Assembly: GCA_934489915.1 (NCBI GenBank)
Contig: CAKSSZ010000086.1
Location: 1 to 6,618, forward strand
Direction of reading: 5' to 3'
DNA from: an uncultured Clostridia bacterium
Lineage (GTDB): Bacteria; Bacillota; Clostridia; HGM11514
DNA: 6,618 nucleotides
The notes under the pieces are model-generated. The model ran no database searches. It was given only the letters and a program-made list of their open reading frames with translations, and had not been told where the DNA came from. Positions 5,861 through 6,618 of this stretch are shown here, one piece after another (position 1 is the stretch's first letter; each line of letters begins with the position of its first letter). Made by a program: the position numbers and the translations under genes.

Positions 5861-6618
5861 ATGGAAAGCAAGAAAAGAATGTTAGCATGGCTATTGGCAT
5901 TTCTGTTTTTAACAGTGAATATGCTGGTAGCAGTGCCGGATCAGGCACAGGCGGCGTCTGGGATTTTGTTTAACCCGAAAATCTCAGATTTTGACGGAAC
6001 ACAAGCAGAAGTACAAGCAGCTTTGAATGATTACAAGTATGCCAACGTAAAAGCTAATCCGGTGGTGAGAGATAGATATGGTATAAATGATTCCAGAGGT
6101 GGATTAGTGACCATTACATCTAATGAAGAGCATCGGATTCAGGGAAGTAATATTACATTACAATCCGGGAAAACTTATCATATGTCTTTTTGGGCAAAAA
6201 TCGGTCAAGGACAAAGTATGGTCATTCCGCAGATATGGTTAAGCGGAAGTAAATGGAGCGGTACTGTTTCTTATTATGGAGACGCTTTGGAATCTGTAGA
6301 GAATGGGGGCGGTTGCATAAAAGGGACAGATTTTTTGTCGGCTGATTGGGGGCAATATGCTTTATCAATGAATATTGACCATTTGTATACAGGCGGCAAG
6401 GAAGTTGGGGCAGTTAGAAATGTTGAGGCGTTCATGTCAATTTTTGGGAAAGACGGCGCGAAAAATGTGTTTTTTAATCCCACATTATTTTACATTGATG
6501 GGTACTATATTATTGAAGAAGATACCCCTACTTCTACCAACTACACCAGAGCGCAGGTAGCAAATGTTAAGGTGGCAGGCGGCAGCGAATGGACTGCAAT
6601 CGGCACAGAGCTTACCGC
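5861..6618 (+). CDS. Second secreted modular paralogue (partial, runs off the window)
   Basis: The frame is open from ATG 5861, 6 bases after AAGGAGGT, to the window edge: 252 full codons with no stop. Residues 1-31 are a signal peptide nearly identical to that of the upstream paralogue (LLAFLFLTVNML, cleavage at AQA). Residues about 33-220 are the same CBM4/9-like jelly roll (LQSGKTYHMSFWAK at 100-113, FLSADWGQYALSMNI at 158-172, YIDGYYIIEED at 211-221). The same TPTSTNYTRAQ linker follows, then the start of an Ig-like domain. Alignment with the first copy needs no net indel through residue 238. Residues 47-90 differ almost completely, however, and sequence after 238 differs again. The only cysteine in the visible part, Cys152 in GGGC, is shared with the first copy, where it is also unique. 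Confidence 0.9.
   Translation, partial: MESKKRMLAWLLAFLFLTVNMLVAVPDQAQAASGILFNPKISDFDGTQAEVQAALNDYKYANVKANPVVRDRYGINDSRGGLVTITSNEEHRIQGSNITLQSGKTYHMSFWAKIGQGQSMVIPQIWLSGSKWSGTVSYYGDALESVENGGGCIKGTDFLSADWGQYALSMNIDHLYTGGKEVGAVRNVEAFMSIFGKDGAKNVFFNPTLFYIDGYYIIEEDTPTSTNYTRAQVANVKVAGGSEWTAIGTELT
6283..6316 (+). repeat. 34-bp perfect direct repeat, copy 2 (paralogue 2)
   Basis: Identical to 4547-4580, displaced by 1736 bp, the same displacement as the two start codons. Confidence 0.95.
6503..6552 (+). repeat. 50-bp perfect direct repeat, copy 2 (paralogue 2)
   Basis: Identical to 4767-4816 at the same 1736-bp displacement. Identity at silent sites points to recent duplication or gene conversion at this domain junction. 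Confidence 0.97.

Noticed and set aside
4263..6130. Diversity-generating retroelement variable region
   Set aside because: The divergent block is not limited to adenine-derived changes, it is N-terminal rather than at a C-terminal variable repeat, and no reverse transcriptase or template repeat is in the window.
6274..6483. Antisense 69-aa frame in the second paralogue, similar to one at 4538-4747 in the first
   Set aside because: The similarity between these two antisense frames is a by-product of the sense-strand duplication. There is no independent coding evidence.

Overview
All genes in this window read on the + strand. It looks like chromosomal DNA from a low-to-moderate GC Firmicute, most likely a Clostridia-class anaerobe. 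The reasons are the form of the 23S and 5S rRNA sequences, strong AAGGAGG-type ribosome binding sites, a DUF1836 protein (a family essentially confined to Firmicutes), a two-domain YjbR protein of clostridial type, and secreted proteins built from carbohydrate-binding-like, Ig-like and InlB-repeat-like modules. The genus cannot be fixed from the sequence alone.

Positions 1-570 are the end of an rRNA operon: the last ~354 nt of 23S rRNA, a short spacer, a complete 5S rRNA and a rho-independent terminator. No tRNA follows. Positions 570-2130 hold small cytoplasmic genes: a MmcQ/YjbR-family protein (733-1392), a doubtful small membrane peptide (1474-1599), and a DUF1836 putative regulator (1628-2128). 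The DUF1836 gene has a near-consensus sigma-A promoter (TTGACG, 17 bp, TATAAT).

From 2200 to the end the window encodes exported proteins. First is a complete subtilisin-like serine protease with signal peptide, propeptide, intact Asp/His/Ser triad and a C-terminal beta-rich domain, closed by a strong terminator. Then come two tandem paralogues. The first (4125-5702, 525 aa) has a signal peptide, a CBM4/9-like jelly-roll domain, an Ig-like domain, an InlB-B-repeat-like domain and an unassigned C-terminal domain. The second (5861 to beyond the window) repeats the same start and is cut by the window edge. The two align without net length change over residues 1-238, but a sharply bounded block of 44 residues (47-90) has diverged almost completely between highly similar flanks, some identical over 34 and 50 bp.

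The protease and the two modular proteins all act outside the cell. They may form a surface or polysaccharide-interaction locus, but they appear to be separate transcription units, and a functional link is inference. The most interesting signal is the mosaic divergence of the tandem paralogues. Nothing in the window shows a recombinase, reverse transcriptase, CRISPR array or insertion sequence.
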